Shown piece after piece: positions 1-8,579 of a stretch of DNA of 64,000 bases; within the stretch, counting starts at the first letter, position 1; every line of letters begins with the position of its first letter. This stretch comes from CAZGKW01 sp964526295 (GTDB lineage Bacteria > Planctomycetota > Phycisphaerae > FEN-1346). A program made the position numbers and the translations under genes. The stretch spans positions 27,475 through 91,474 of the forward strand of contig CAZGKW010000015.1 of the NCBI GenBank assembly GCA_964526295.1, given 5' to 3'. The notes under the pieces were generated by a model. That model did no database searches and was not told the DNA's origin. It saw only the letters and a list, made by a program, of their open reading frames with translations.

Positions 1-30
1 CGGTACGGGAAACGCTAGCAAGGGGCGGCC

Positions 31-570
31 ATGACGACCCGATCGACGACGATCCTATCGGTCCGGCGCGACGGCCGCGTCGCCGTCGGCGGAGACGGAC
101 AGGTCACGCTCAAGGACACGATCGTGAAGGCGGACGCCCTGAAAATCCGCCGCCTCGGTGACGACGGGGAGGTGATCTGCGGCTTTGCCGGCGGGGCCGC
201 CGACGCATTCGCCCTGATGGAGCGGTTCGAGGCGAAGCTGAAGGACGCCTCGGGCAACCTCCGCAAGGCCGCCGTCGAGCTGGCCAAGGCCTGGCGGATG
301 GACCGGGCCCTGCGGCGCCTGGAGAGCCTCCTGGCCGTCGTCGACCGCGAGACGAGCCTCATCATCTCCGGGGCCGGCGACGTCATCGAGCCGGCCGACG
401 GGCTGATTGGCATCGGTTCCGGCGGGGCCTACGCCCGGAGCGCCGCGGCGGCCCTGCTGAAGCACACGGACCTGCCGGCCGAGGAGGTCGTCCGCGAGGG
501 TCTTCTGATCGCCGCCGAGACGTGCGTCTATACGAACGACCGGATCCACGTGGAGGTCCTTCCCGAATGA
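31..570 (+). CDS. hslV: ATP-dependent protease proteolytic subunit HslV
   Basis: HslV forms the proteolytic double hexamer of the HslVU complex in the cytoplasm and degrades unfolded proteins passed on by HslU. The 179-residue length is normal for the family. The N-terminal-nucleophile signature TTILSVRR begins at Thr6, so the active-site threonine would be freed by removing a five-residue leader (MTTRS); the GGDGQV and GFAGG segments and the IGSGG turn near residue 130 are also present. The ATG has an AAGGGG ribosome site five bases upstream. The last codon overlaps the start of hslU by four bases (ATGA), which implies translational coupling. Any promoter lies outside the window. Confidence 0.97.
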   Translation: MTTRSTTILSVRRDGRVAVGGDGQVTLKDTIVKADALKIRRLGDDGEVICGFAGGAADAFALMERFEAKLKDASGNLRKAAVELAKAWRMDRALRRLESLLAVVDRETSLIISGAGDVIEPADGLIGIGSGGAYARSAAAALLKHTDLPAEEVVREGLLIAAETCVYTNDRIHVEVLPE

Positions 571-2024
571 GCGCCGCACGGCCCGGCTGCGCAGACTCAC
601 CCTCGCGGGACGCCCCGGCGCGGAGCGCCGATGCGGCCCCGTCGCGGGCCCTAGAAGCCCCGCCGACCGCCCCGCAGGAGCTGACGCCCCGCGAGATCGT
701 CGCCCGCCTGGACCGGTACATCATCAGCCAGAACGAGGCGAAACGGGCCATCGCCATCGCCATGCGGAACCGGTGGCGGCGGCTCCGCCTGCCCGACGAC
801 CTCCGCGACGAGGTCGCCCCGAAGAACATCATCATGATCGGCCCGACGGGCGTCGGCAAGACCGAGATCGCCCGCCGCATGGCCGCCCTCGTCGGTGCCC
901 CGTTCATCAAGGTCGAGGTCACCAAGTACACCGAGGTGGGGTATGTCGGGCGCGACGTCGAGTCGATCGTCCGCGACCTGACGGAGTTGTCGGTGAACCT
1001 TGTGCGGCAGGAGGCCCGCGAGGCCGTCCGGGAGGAGGCCGAGCAGGCCGCCGAGGAGCGGCTCGTGGACGTGCTCCTTCCGAGCGGCCGATGGGCCGCC
1101 GCCCGCTCCGGCGGCGAGGTCCCCCAGGAGGAAGTCGACGCCCAGCGGCAATCAAGCCGCGAGAAGATCCGCCAGAAGCTCCGGGCGGGCGTCCTGGAGG
1201 ACCGCATCGTCGAGATCGAGGTCGTCGAGAAGGTCGACCTGGGCATGATCGGCGGGCCCGAGCAGGAGCAGATGATCGGCCTCCAGGAGATGATGGAGCG
1301 GTTCATGCCGCCGCGGACGAAAAAGCGCCGCGTGACCGTCCGGGAGGCCCGCGAAATCCTCACCGCCCAGGAAGCCGACCGCATGGTCGACCAGTCGCAC
1401 GTCAACTCGGAGGCCCTGCGCCGGGTCCAGTCGTTGGGCATCGTCTTTCTGGACGAGCTGGACAAGGTCGCCGGGACCGAGGCGAAGTTCGGCCCGGACG
1501 TGAGCCGCCAGGGCGTCCAGCGTGACCTCCTGCCCATCGTCGAGGGGAGCACGGTCGGCACGCGGTACGGCCTGGTGAAGACCGACCATATTCTGTTCAT
1601 CGGGGCGGGGGCGTTCACCCAGGCCAAGCCCTCGGACCTGATGCCGGAGCTCCAGGGCCGGTTCCCCATCCGCGTCGAGCTGACGGACCTGGCGGCCGAT
1701 GCGTTCGAGCGGATCCTCACCGAGCCGGACAACGCCCTCGTGAAGCAGCACCGGGCGATGCTGGCGACCGAGGGCGTCCTGCTCGACTTCGACGACTCGG
1801 CGGTCCGCGAGATCGCCGCCATCGCCTATCGGATCAACCAGTCGGCGCAGAACATCGGGGCCCGGCGGCTGTACACGGTGATGGAGAAGCTGGTCGAGGA
1901 CCTCTCGTTCGAGGCGCCCGACCTGCCGGAGGACCGGCGGGAGGTGCACGTCGATGCCGACTACGTGCGAGAGAAGCTTGCCGACATCGCCGAGAGCGAG
2001 GACCTGGCGAAGTATATCCTCTGA
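567..2024 (+). CDS. hslU: ATP-dependent protease ATPase subunit HslU
   Basis: AAA+ unfoldase that caps HslV, threads substrates through its pore and activates the protease. With the start at the ATGA overlap the protein has 485 residues, including an N-terminal extension of about 35 residues rich in Ala, Pro and Arg that most HslU proteins lack. Visible motifs are Walker A GPTGVGKT (about residues 92-99), the pore loop GYVG (125-128), a charged I-domain in the middle, Walker B VFLDELD and the sensor region GAFTQAKPSDLMPELQGRFP. The C-terminus DLAKYIL matches the tail that docks into HslV. An in-frame start further upstream at 522 would lie inside hslV and is less likely. Confidence 0.97.
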   Translation: MSAARPGCADSPSRDAPARSADAAPSRALEAPPTAPQELTPREIVARLDRYIISQNEAKRAIAIAMRNRWRRLRLPDDLRDEVAPKNIIMIGPTGVGKTEIARRMAALVGAPFIKVEVTKYTEVGYVGRDVESIVRDLTELSVNLVRQEAREAVREEAEQAAEERLVDVLLPSGRWAAARSGGEVPQEEVDAQRQSSREKIRQKLRAGVLEDRIVEIEVVEKVDLGMIGGPEQEQMIGLQEMMERFMPPRTKKRRVTVREAREILTAQEADRMVDQSHVNSEALRRVQSLGIVFLDELDKVAGTEAKFGPDVSRQGVQRDLLPIVEGSTVGTRYGLVKTDHILFIGAGAFTQAKPSDLMPELQGRFPIRVELTDLAADAFERILTEPDNALVKQHRAMLATEGVLLDFDDSAVREIAAIAYRINQSAQNIGARRLYTVMEKLVEDLSFEAPDLPEDRREVHVDADYVREKLADIAESEDLAKYIL

Positions 2025-2102
2025 ACGAGCCCGGAGCGGAAGCTCCAGGTTACGTGCACCCGGGCAGCCAACTCCGCGAACCGATCACGCCCCCCCCCGG
2101 GC

Positions 2103-2555
2103 CTACGACTTCAGCACGCCCACGACGTGGTTCCACCGGGGGTCCCGGCGGAGTTTCTCCAGGTCGGGGTCCTGCTCCATGTGCTCCACGTCGCGGTACC
2201 CGAGATCGATCGCTTTCTTCAAGGCGGCCACGGCCCGGCTGGGCTCCTCCAGGAGCGACCAGGAGCACGCCAGGTTGTAGTGGGCGATGGGGTCGCGGGG
2301 CTTCAGGCCCACCAGCTTCATGTCGACGGCCAGGCCGTCGCGGTACCGGCCCGCCTCGGTATAAAGATGGCCGAGGTTCTCCAGGGCATCGCGGTCCTCG
2401 CCGCCCCGGGCCAGCACGTCCTCCAGGAACCGGATGGCGAACGCGTCCTCGTCCTCCTGGAACCGCTCGACGAGGGCGTCGGGCAGGGGCCCCCGGACCG
2501 ACGCAACCAAGTCCCAGTGCGACCAGTTGACCGTCGTGCGCTCGAGGAAAGCCAT
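2103..2555 (-). CDS. small TPR-repeat protein
   Basis: A 150-residue soluble protein built of tetratricopeptide-like helices; the clearest units are around DALENLGHLYTEAGRYRDG and DPIAHYNLACSWSLLEEPSRA, followed by LKKAIDLGYRDVEH. TPR proteins mediate protein-protein contacts; no catalytic motif is visible and the partner is unknown. I chose the ATG at 2553-2555 because a GGGGAGAGG ribosome site sits just upstream; the frame is open a further 11 codons. A TATAAT box on the minus strand lies about 25 bases before the start. It is convergent with hslU and divergent from the following amidohydrolase gene. Confidence 0.8.
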   Translation of the reverse strand: MAFLERTTVNWSHWDLVASVRGPLPDALVERFQEDEDAFAIRFLEDVLARGGEDRDALENLGHLYTEAGRYRDGLAVDMKLVGLKPRDPIAHYNLACSWSLLEEPSRAVAALKKAIDLGYRDVEHMEQDPDLEKLRRDPRWNHVVGVLKS

Positions 2556-2579
2556 GGCACCTCTCCCCAGTCCCGTGGG

Positions 2580-2585
2580 ATTATA
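2580..2585 (-). promoter_or_regulatory. possible -10 element of the TPR gene
   Basis: A perfect TATAAT on the minus strand 25 bases upstream of the TPR start codon. The only good -35 match, TTGACA at 2609-2614, is 23 bases away, too far for standard sigma-70 spacing, so only the -10 is proposed. Confidence 0.35.
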
Positions 2586-2639
2586 CACGAGTCTTCGGGA
2601 AAAGCGAGTGTCAAGCGGCGAGGGGCCCCCCCCGGCTCG

Positions 2640-2667
2640 TTGCAGCCGCCAGGCGCCGCCCTATAAT
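2640..2667 (+). promoter_or_regulatory. sigma-70-type promoter of the uronate-isomerase-like gene
   Basis: TTGCAG at 2640-2645 and a perfect TATAAT at 2662-2667 with a 16-base spacer, ending 33 bases before the GTG start. Recognised by eye only. Confidence 0.6.
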
Positions 2668-2699
2668 GGCCGACGCCTCCCTGAAGGAAAGGAACTCCC

Positions 2700-3971
2700 G
2701 TGAGCGACCTCTGCCGACGACTCCAGGAAGCGATTCGCGATCTGCCGGCCATCGACTGCCACAGCCACGTCGATCCGCGGTCTCCCCACGCCACCGCCCT
2801 GGGTGACCTTCTCGGCTATCACTACTACACCGAGCTTGCCCACTCGGCCGGCATGCCCGCCGAGGCGGTTGACACGTCCCTGCCCGAAGCCGACCGCACT
2901 GCGGAGATGGTCCGCCGCCTCGAGGCCATCGACAACACGGTCCAGCACAGTTGGCTGCTGGAGGCGGCCCGGGCCCTGTTCGGCTTCGAGGAGCGGCGGC
3001 TGACGCCGGAGAACTGGACGGGCCTGGCCGAGGCGGTGGCCGAAGCGGGCACGCGGCACCACCGGTACCGCGAGGTGCTCGAGGCCGCCCGTCTGGAGCG
3101 AGTCTTCCTGACGAACCGGTTCGACGAGGACCTCGAGGACACCCCGGACGTCTTCGTGCCGTGTCTGCGGACGGACGACCTGGTGTTCGGTCTGGCAGAC
3201 GCGTCGGTGCGGGCGCGGCTGGCGGAGACGACGGGGGTTGAGGTCGGGACGCCGGCGGACCTGCGGCGGGCGGTGGGGGCAGTGTTCGAGCGGTTCGTCT
3301 CGCACGGTGCGGGATCGGCGGCCATCAGCCTGCCGCCGGGCTTCGCCCCCGAGGCTGCGGACGAGTCGGCCGCCGAGCGGGGGCTTGGCGCGGCCGGTCG
3401 CGGCGAGGAGATCGATGCCACAGACGCCGACGCACTCGCCCGATTCACCTTCGACATCGTCGCGGGCGGGTGTCGCGACTTCGGCAAGCCCTTCCAGCTG
3501 ATGATCGGCGTTCTGCGGAACGTCTATCCGGCGGGCGTCGAAGGCGGCCGAGACCTCCTGTCGAAGCGGGGCAGCCTGGTCCAGTACGCCGACCTGTTCC
3601 GCCGCTACCCGGCAGTCGACTTCACCGTCAGCGTCCTCTCGACGGCGTGGGCCCACGAGCTGGCGACGTTCGCCTGGATCTTCCCGAACGTGAAGCCATC
3701 GGGCCACTGGTGGTACACGAACGTGCCGGTTCACATCGCCGCCGACCTCCGGGGACGCCTCCAGGCGTTGCCGAAGACGAAGCTGATCGGCTACTACAGC
3801 GACGCGTACAAGGTGGAGTTCTGCCTGCCCAAGTTCGCGATGTATCGGCGGGTGCTGGCGGAGGTGCTGGCGGGGGACTTCGTCGAGCCGGGCCGGATGA
3901 CCGAGGACGAGGCCGTCTCGACGGCCCGCCTGCTGCTCCACGCAAACCCGAAGCGTATCTTCGGCGTGTAA
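2700..3971 (+). CDS. uronate isomerase (UxaC)-like amidohydrolase-fold protein
   Basis: A 423-residue protein of the metal-dependent amidohydrolase superfamily. The N-terminal strand IDCHSHVDP carries the HxH metal site. The C-terminal part has a GHWWYTN segment, an LIGYYSDAYK stretch and a FAMYRRVLAEVL helix that resemble the end of glucuronate/galacturonate isomerase (COG1904). It is somewhat shorter than classical UxaC (about 470 residues), and the canonical TDSR is replaced by YSDAYK, so a uronate isomerase reaction is plausible but not certain; another sugar acid or a hydrolase role is possible. The GTG start has a GGAAAGGA ribosome site and its own promoter upstream. It runs toward the minus-strand sugar kinase/glycosyltransferase operon without sharing a transcript. 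Confidence 0.7.
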   Translation: MSDLCRRLQEAIRDLPAIDCHSHVDPRSPHATALGDLLGYHYYTELAHSAGMPAEAVDTSLPEADRTAEMVRRLEAIDNTVQHSWLLEAARALFGFEERRLTPENWTGLAEAVAEAGTRHHRYREVLEAARLERVFLTNRFDEDLEDTPDVFVPCLRTDDLVFGLADASVRARLAETTGVEVGTPADLRRAVGAVFERFVSHGAGSAAISLPPGFAPEAADESAAERGLGAAGRGEEIDATDADALARFTFDIVAGGCRDFGKPFQLMIGVLRNVYPAGVEGGRDLLSKRGSLVQYADLFRRYPAVDFTVSVLSTAWAHELATFAWIFPNVKPSGHWWYTNVPVHIAADLRGRLQALPKTKLIGYYSDAYKVEFCLPKFAMYRRVLAEVLAGDFVEPGRMTEDEAVSTARLLLHANPKRIFGV

Positions 3972-3998
3972 AGGCCACTCGCCGGCGGGGCCCCGGTC

Positions 3999-5105
3999 TC
4001 AGCCGTCCAGGATGGGGGCGAAGACGTCCTCGTAGAGCCGCTCGAGGTTCTCTTCGGTGGGCGTCCCGAAGGTAAAGCCGGGCCGCTTTCGGGCCTTCTC
4101 CAGGTCCCGCTTCAGGTCCAGCTCGTACTGGGAGATGCCATGGAACCGTTCGCGGTTGTAATGGATGGCGGCCAGGACCTCCTGCTCGGACTGGCCCGGG
4201 GTCGGTATCAGGAGGGCCTTCTTGCGGATCTCGGCCAGCTCCATGAGCGTCGTGTAGCCGCTGCGGCAGACGATCATCCGGGCCCGGTTCATCATCTCGG
4301 CCTGTTGCCGGCGGGTCAGGTAGGTGTGGACGGTGATGTTCTTCCCGATCCGCCACGAGCGGCGCTCCTCGGGCTTGCCCAGGGTCACGACAACGCGTTG
4401 GCCGTCGAGCTCGTGGATATGGTCCATGACGACGCGCTCGAAGTCGACCCGCTGAGGCTCGGGGCCCGAGACCGAGATGAAAACGTCGAGGTCCTCCGGC
4501 ACGGGCATCTTCTCGACGCCCGAAAGGATGCCGGCATAGTACACCTGCTCGGGCTTGATCCGCAGGAGATTGTGCGACATCCGGCCGGAGAGGCACTCCT
4601 CCGGGTCGGCGTAGTCCGGCACGATGACGCGGTCGAACGGCGCCAGGATCCGCTCGTTCCACAACTCCAGGGTGAACATGAGGAACCCCAGGCTGCTGCG
4701 GCGAAGGCCCGCCGACGCCATGAAGCAGAGCTGATGGTAGATGATGAAGCTCGGGACTTCGGGGTGGTAGATGCCGTAGCGATTGTCGCCGATGACCATG
4801 TCGAACGGGCGGCGCTCGAGCAGGCGGCGAAGGCGGCGAGTCTCGCCGGTGATGCCGGCGTGGATCTGCGAGTAGTTCAGGATCAGCTTCGTCAGGAGGA
4901 AGGGCGCGGAGATGTTGGGCATCCGGTAGTCGCGGAACTCGATGCACTCGCACTCGGGCGCTTCGGCGGCACAGATGCGAAGGGCCCGCCCCTCGGCCCC
5001 GATCGTCACCCTGTGCCCCCGCCGCGCCAGGTACCGCGCCACCACCATCGTTCGCGTCGCGTGGCCCAGTCCCCAGGACAGCGGACAGAGCAGAATCCGT
5101 TTCAT
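3999..5105 (-). CDS. MurG/GT28-like glycosyltransferase, copy 1
   Basis: A 368-residue GT-B-fold protein. The N-terminus ILLCPLSWGLGHATR is the glycine-rich loop of MurG/GT28-like enzymes, and the C-terminal half has MIVCRSGYTTLMELAEIRK plus IPTPGQSEQE, corresponding to the nucleotide-sugar-binding G-S/T-x-x-E region. It should transfer a sugar from an NDP-donor to an unknown acceptor at the cytoplasmic face of the membrane; no membrane segment is evident. It is last in a minus-strand operon behind a paralogous glycosyltransferase and a sugar kinase/nucleotidyltransferase, which probably supplies the activated sugar. The gap to the upstream paralogue is 64 bases. Confidence 0.8.
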   Translation of the reverse strand: MKRILLCPLSWGLGHATRTMVVARYLARRGHRVTIGAEGRALRICAAEAPECECIEFRDYRMPNISAPFLLTKLILNYSQIHAGITGETRRLRRLLERRPFDMVIGDNRYGIYHPEVPSFIIYHQLCFMASAGLRRSSLGFLMFTLELWNERILAPFDRVIVPDYADPEECLSGRMSHNLLRIKPEQVYYAGILSGVEKMPVPEDLDVFISVSGPEPQRVDFERVVMDHIHELDGQRVVVTLGKPEERRSWRIGKNITVHTYLTRRQQAEMMNRARMIVCRSGYTTLMELAEIRKKALLIPTPGQSEQEVLAAIHYNRERFHGISQYELDLKRDLEKARKRPGFTFGTPTEENLERLYEDVFAPILDG

Positions 5106-5169
5106 GCCTCACCCTCGGCCCGGGCGGCGCCGTTGGGCCGGCCGCCCCTCATGGCTCGCTCCCCGCCGG

Positions 5170-6261
5170 TCACTCCCCCAGCAGTGGCGCAAAAAGTTCG
5201 TCGTAAAGCCGCTCGACGTCGGACTGTGTATCGGCGGGGAACGGGATCCCCGTCATCTGCCGGGCCCGCTCCAGGTCGCGCGGCAGGTCCAGATCGTACT
5301 GGCTTGCCGAATGGAAGAACCCCCGCTCGGCGTGATACTCACCCAGATATTCCTGCTCGGTCTGGCCGGGCGTCGGCACGAACAGGGCCTTCTTGCCCAG
5401 CTCGGCCAGCTCCATGATGGTCGTGTATCCGCTGCGGCAGACGATCATGCGGGCCCGGTTCATCATCGTCTGCTGGGCCTTGCGGTCGAGGTATCCGTGG
5501 ACCGTGGTCCGGTCGTTGAGTCGGCGGACCTCCTCGACCTCCGGCTTGCCCAGCGTGATGACGATCCGTTCGGCCGACAGCTCCTCGACCCGCTCCATGA
5601 TAATCCGCTCGAACTCGGTCCGCTGCGGCTCGGGGCCCGAGATGCTGATGAACAGGTCCACGTCCTCCTCGACGTCCACCCGCTCGACGCTGGCCAGGAT
5701 GCCGGCGTAGTAGATCTTCCGCCGCGGCAGGCGCGTCAGGGCGTGCGACATCCGCCCCGACAGGTTCTCCTCGGGATCGGCGTAGTCCGGCACGATGACC
5801 CGTCGGAACCGCCCCTGGAACCGGGCGTTCCAGCTCTCCGTGACGAATTCGAACGGCTTCAGCAACTTCGGCACCATGAACCGCACCTGGTGCGAGATGA
5901 TGAAGCTCGGTATCTCCGGGCTGCAAACGTTGAACCGGTTGTCGCTCAGGACCAGGTCGAACGACCGCTTCTTCAGGAGCCGCTCGAAGTTCTCTTTCTC
6001 CCGCACCATCGCCGTCAGCATCAGCGGCGCCGTCGCGATGAATTTCTCCACGAAGTGCTTCGAAGCCGTATACGGCGGCGGATAGTCCTCCAGCTCGACG
6101 AAACCGCACTGCGGCACTTCCTGCTGCAGCAGGGCCAGCGCCCGGCCCGTGGCGGCAACCGTCACCGCGTGGCCCCGTTCCAGGAAATGCCGGATGATCG
6201 GCAAGTCCCGCGTGGCGTGGCCGAGGCCCCACGACAGTGGGCTGACGACGATCTGTTTCAT
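5170..6261 (-). CDS. MurG/GT28-like glycosyltransferase, copy 2
   Basis: A 363-residue paralogue of the next gene downstream: both begin with PLSWGLGHATR, share VIVPDYADPEE, the SGPEPQR motif, YYAGIL and the MIVCRSGYTT/PTPGQ donor-binding region, so they arose by tandem duplication. The start was placed at the ATG (6261-6259) that overlaps the stop codon of the upstream kinase gene by four bases (ATGA); the frame is open further upstream but inside that gene. Translational coupling to the sugar-activating enzyme suggests it uses that product as donor. The acceptor is unknown. Confidence 0.82.
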   Translation of the reverse strand: MKQIVVSPLSWGLGHATRDLPIIRHFLERGHAVTVAATGRALALLQQEVPQCGFVELEDYPPPYTASKHFVEKFIATAPLMLTAMVREKENFERLLKKRSFDLVLSDNRFNVCSPEIPSFIISHQVRFMVPKLLKPFEFVTESWNARFQGRFRRVIVPDYADPEENLSGRMSHALTRLPRRKIYYAGILASVERVDVEEDVDLFISISGPEPQRTEFERIIMERVEELSAERIVITLGKPEVEEVRRLNDRTTVHGYLDRKAQQTMMNRARMIVCRSGYTTIMELAELGKKALFVPTPGQTEQEYLGEYHAERGFFHSASQYDLDLPRDLERARQMTGIPFPADTQSDVERLYDELFAPLLGE

Positions 6262-8255
6262 GCCGGTCGCCCCGCCCGCGAGGGCGGAGAAGCCGCCGGG
6301 GCTTTCGGGCGCGACCGACGCCGCGACGGGTCGGGTCGGCCCGGAGCAAACGCTGCCACCGCCCGGGCGTAGGCGTCCGGCCGGCCGGTGTCGTACCGCT
6401 CGCCGGCGACGAGGACCCCCCAGCAACCTTCCTCGCGCCGCAGCATCTCCAGCGCATCGGTCAACTGGAACTCGCCTCCCCTCCGAAGGTTCGCATCACG
6501 CAACCGCTGGAGATGGTCGAAAACCGCCGCCTCCAACGCGTACAGGCCGAAGAAGCTCAGGAACCCGTCCTCGACGCCTTCGACCCGCAGCCTCGAACGG
6601 GCATACTCCAGCGACGGCTTCTCCGCCAGCTCCGTCACGGCCAGGCGGGCGCCGCCCTCTTCCCACACCCCCGAGGCCACGCCGAAATTCGACACCTCCT
6701 CCTCCGGCGTCACGCACAGGCCCAGCACGCTTCCTCCCGTCCCCTCGTGGGCCGACACCACCTGGGCCGCACAGGGCTCGTCCGCGTCCGACCGGTAGAC
6801 GTGGTCGCCCAGCATCAGGAGGAACGGCTCGCCGCCGACCCACTCGCGGGCCCGCAGGACGGCGTCGCCGAAGCCTTCCGGCTCCTCCTGAAAGACGAAC
6901 GTGACCCGGCGGCCCAGCGTCCGAAGGTACCGGGCGTGTTCCCGCAGGTCCGTCGGGAGCCCGTTATAGTGCTGAGGCGACAGCGGCGAACGAAAAAAGG
7001 CCTCAAAAAGCGGCCGGTCCCCCGGCTGGATGACCAGGGCGATCTCCTCGATCCCGGCCCGCACCGCCTCCTCGACCACCACCTGGACCACCGGCTTGGC
7101 CAGCCCGTCGCGGTCGACAATCGGCGCCAACTCCTTCTTGACCGCCTTTGACGCCGGAAACATCCGCGTCCCGAACCCGGCCGCCGGCACCACGGCCTTG
7201 CGGATACGCCTCGGCGGCGCGAGGTCGAGAGGCAGCGAGTCCAGCCCCAGGTCGCGCTTCAGGACCTCGGCGACCTCTCGGCGGTCCTCGGCGTTGCGGG
7301 CGACGACCTGGGCCGCCCCGTCGCCCCCGCTTCCCACCCCCTTGCCGCCCCAGACAAGCCCTTGGATCGGCCCGTACGCGAGCACCTCGTGGAGCTTCGG
7401 CGCCGCCAGCTCCTCCAGGCTGTGCGGCGCCAGATGGACGTCGAACCCGCTCTGGGCCTCGGTCATGAGCCGGCCGAGGGCCTCGGCGTCGCCGGCCTCG
7501 ATCGCCCCGACGGCCTCGGCGACGGTCCGGGCGTTGATCGGCCCCAGGTACTCGTGGACCGCCCGCTCCTCGGGCGATTCGGCGAACGGGAAGCAGGCGT
7601 TCAGGTCGTGCAGGATCCGCCGGGTGTCCTTGCCGCGGCCCAAGTCGACGATCAGCATGTGGATCGGCCCGCCGATCCGTAGCGGCTCGACCTCCACCAA
7701 GTCGGCGTCGAAGGTCATCAGCACCGGCCGCTGCCCGAATGCGCAGCCCTGGTCCATCCGCCCGCACCGGCTGGGCGTGGTCAGCTCGCCTCGATAGGCG
7801 GCCTCCATCTCGCCGCGGCGGGTCAGCTTCAGGTCGTAGACCCGGTTGAACGCCCGGGCCGTCAGGACGCAGATGGCCGCCGACGAGGCGAGGCCTTTCC
7901 GAACGGGCAGGTCGGTCTCCGTGTTGTCGATGACCAGGCCCTGGACGTGGTGGTGCGTCAGGATCTGGCAGGCCACCCCCGCGACGTAAGCGAACGGCCC
8001 TCCGCCCTGGGCCTCCGCCCGCAGGGCCTGCGGATCCATCGGGATGCTGTGGGGGCCCACCCGCTCGGCACCCCCCAGGTCGGCCGTCACCACCAGGTGC
8101 GTGGGATGGGGCTGGACCCGGGCCCGGATGCCCTGGTTCGTGCCGGTGATGACACACCGCCCCGGCTCGATGGCCGAATTGATCCGCCGGTACGAACCCG
8201 CCCAATCGGAGTGCTCTCCGAACAGGCAGATGCGGCCCGGCATGAACAGGTCCAT
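6258..8255 (-). CDS. fused GHMP sugar kinase / GalU-like sugar-1-phosphate nucleotidyltransferase
   Basis: A 665-residue bifunctional protein. Residues about 1-345 are a GHMP kinase: MPGRICLFGEHSDW near the N-terminus, the phosphate-binding LPVRKGLASSAA about residue 115-127, and a third glycine-rich motif GGKGVGSGGDG about 303-313. Residues from about 352 are a nucleotidyltransferase: RKAVVPAAGFGTRMFPASKA, like GalU-type UDP-glucose pyrophosphorylases, then LMLGDHVY and a GGEFQLTDAL segment. The inferred pathway is sugar to sugar-1-phosphate to NDP-sugar in one polypeptide; the sugar is unknown, with glucuronate, galactose or arabinose type all possible. I chose the ATG at 8255-8253 because GGGAGG lies five bases upstream; a GTG at 8309 would add 18 residues. 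It is followed directly by two glycosyltransferase genes. Confidence 0.85.
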   Translation of the reverse strand: MDLFMPGRICLFGEHSDWAGSYRRINSAIEPGRCVITGTNQGIRARVQPHPTHLVVTADLGGAERVGPHSIPMDPQALRAEAQGGGPFAYVAGVACQILTHHHVQGLVIDNTETDLPVRKGLASSAAICVLTARAFNRVYDLKLTRRGEMEAAYRGELTTPSRCGRMDQGCAFGQRPVLMTFDADLVEVEPLRIGGPIHMLIVDLGRGKDTRRILHDLNACFPFAESPEERAVHEYLGPINARTVAEAVGAIEAGDAEALGRLMTEAQSGFDVHLAPHSLEELAAPKLHEVLAYGPIQGLVWGGKGVGSGGDGAAQVVARNAEDRREVAEVLKRDLGLDSLPLDLAPPRRIRKAVVPAAGFGTRMFPASKAVKKELAPIVDRDGLAKPVVQVVVEEAVRAGIEEIALVIQPGDRPLFEAFFRSPLSPQHYNGLPTDLREHARYLRTLGRRVTFVFQEEPEGFGDAVLRAREWVGGEPFLLMLGDHVYRSDADEPCAAQVVSAHEGTGGSVLGLCVTPEEEVSNFGVASGVWEEGGARLAVTELAEKPSLEYARSRLRVEGVEDGFLSFFGLYALEAAVFDHLQRLRDANLRRGGEFQLTDALEMLRREEGCWGVLVAGERYDTGRPDAYARAVAAFAPGRPDPSRRRSRPKAPAASPPSRAGRPA

Positions 8256-8368
8256 CAGGTCCTCCCGGTGTGCAAGAGGGGCGCCGCCCCAGACGCGCTC
8301 GTGGCTCACGATTCAGGCCCGGGCGACCGGACCGACGGACTGCGAGGCGCGGGCGCAGGCGGCGCATC

Positions 8369-8397
8369 AAACTAATACCCACCCCTGGGCCTGTCAA
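8369..8397 (-). promoter_or_regulatory. promoter of the sugar kinase/glycosyltransferase operon
   Basis: On the minus strand, a perfect TTGACA (8397-8392) and TAGTTT (8374-8369) with a 17-base spacer, about 110 bases upstream of the chosen start codon. The -10 is weak, the -35 consensus. Confidence 0.5.
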
Positions 8398-8453
8398 GGC
8401 GATTGACGCCCTCGGCCGGTTCTGCCGACGCCGCGGGGGCGGCATGCAGACCG

Positions 8454-8482
8454 TTGTCCTGTCCCCGCCGCACGGGTATACT
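8454..8482 (+). promoter_or_regulatory. promoter of the HxlB-psd-pssA operon
   Basis: TTGTCC at 8454-8459 and TATACT at 8477-8482 with a 17-base spacer, about 100 bases before the first gene. It is divergent from the promoter of the sugar kinase operon. Confidence 0.6.
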
Positions 8483-8579
8483 GGACCAAGCGCCTGTCTA
8501 CAGGCGGACAGGCATACAGGGCGAGTGGCACGGCCACACGGGTGGACGGTGCCGCCGCGCCACTCGCGCGAGAGCGGCG

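Noticed and set aside
5170..6426. Extended N-terminus of the second glycosyltransferase (start at 6426)
   Set aside because: The extra 55 residues overlap the upstream kinase gene in another frame and do not resemble the family; the ATGA overlap start is far better.
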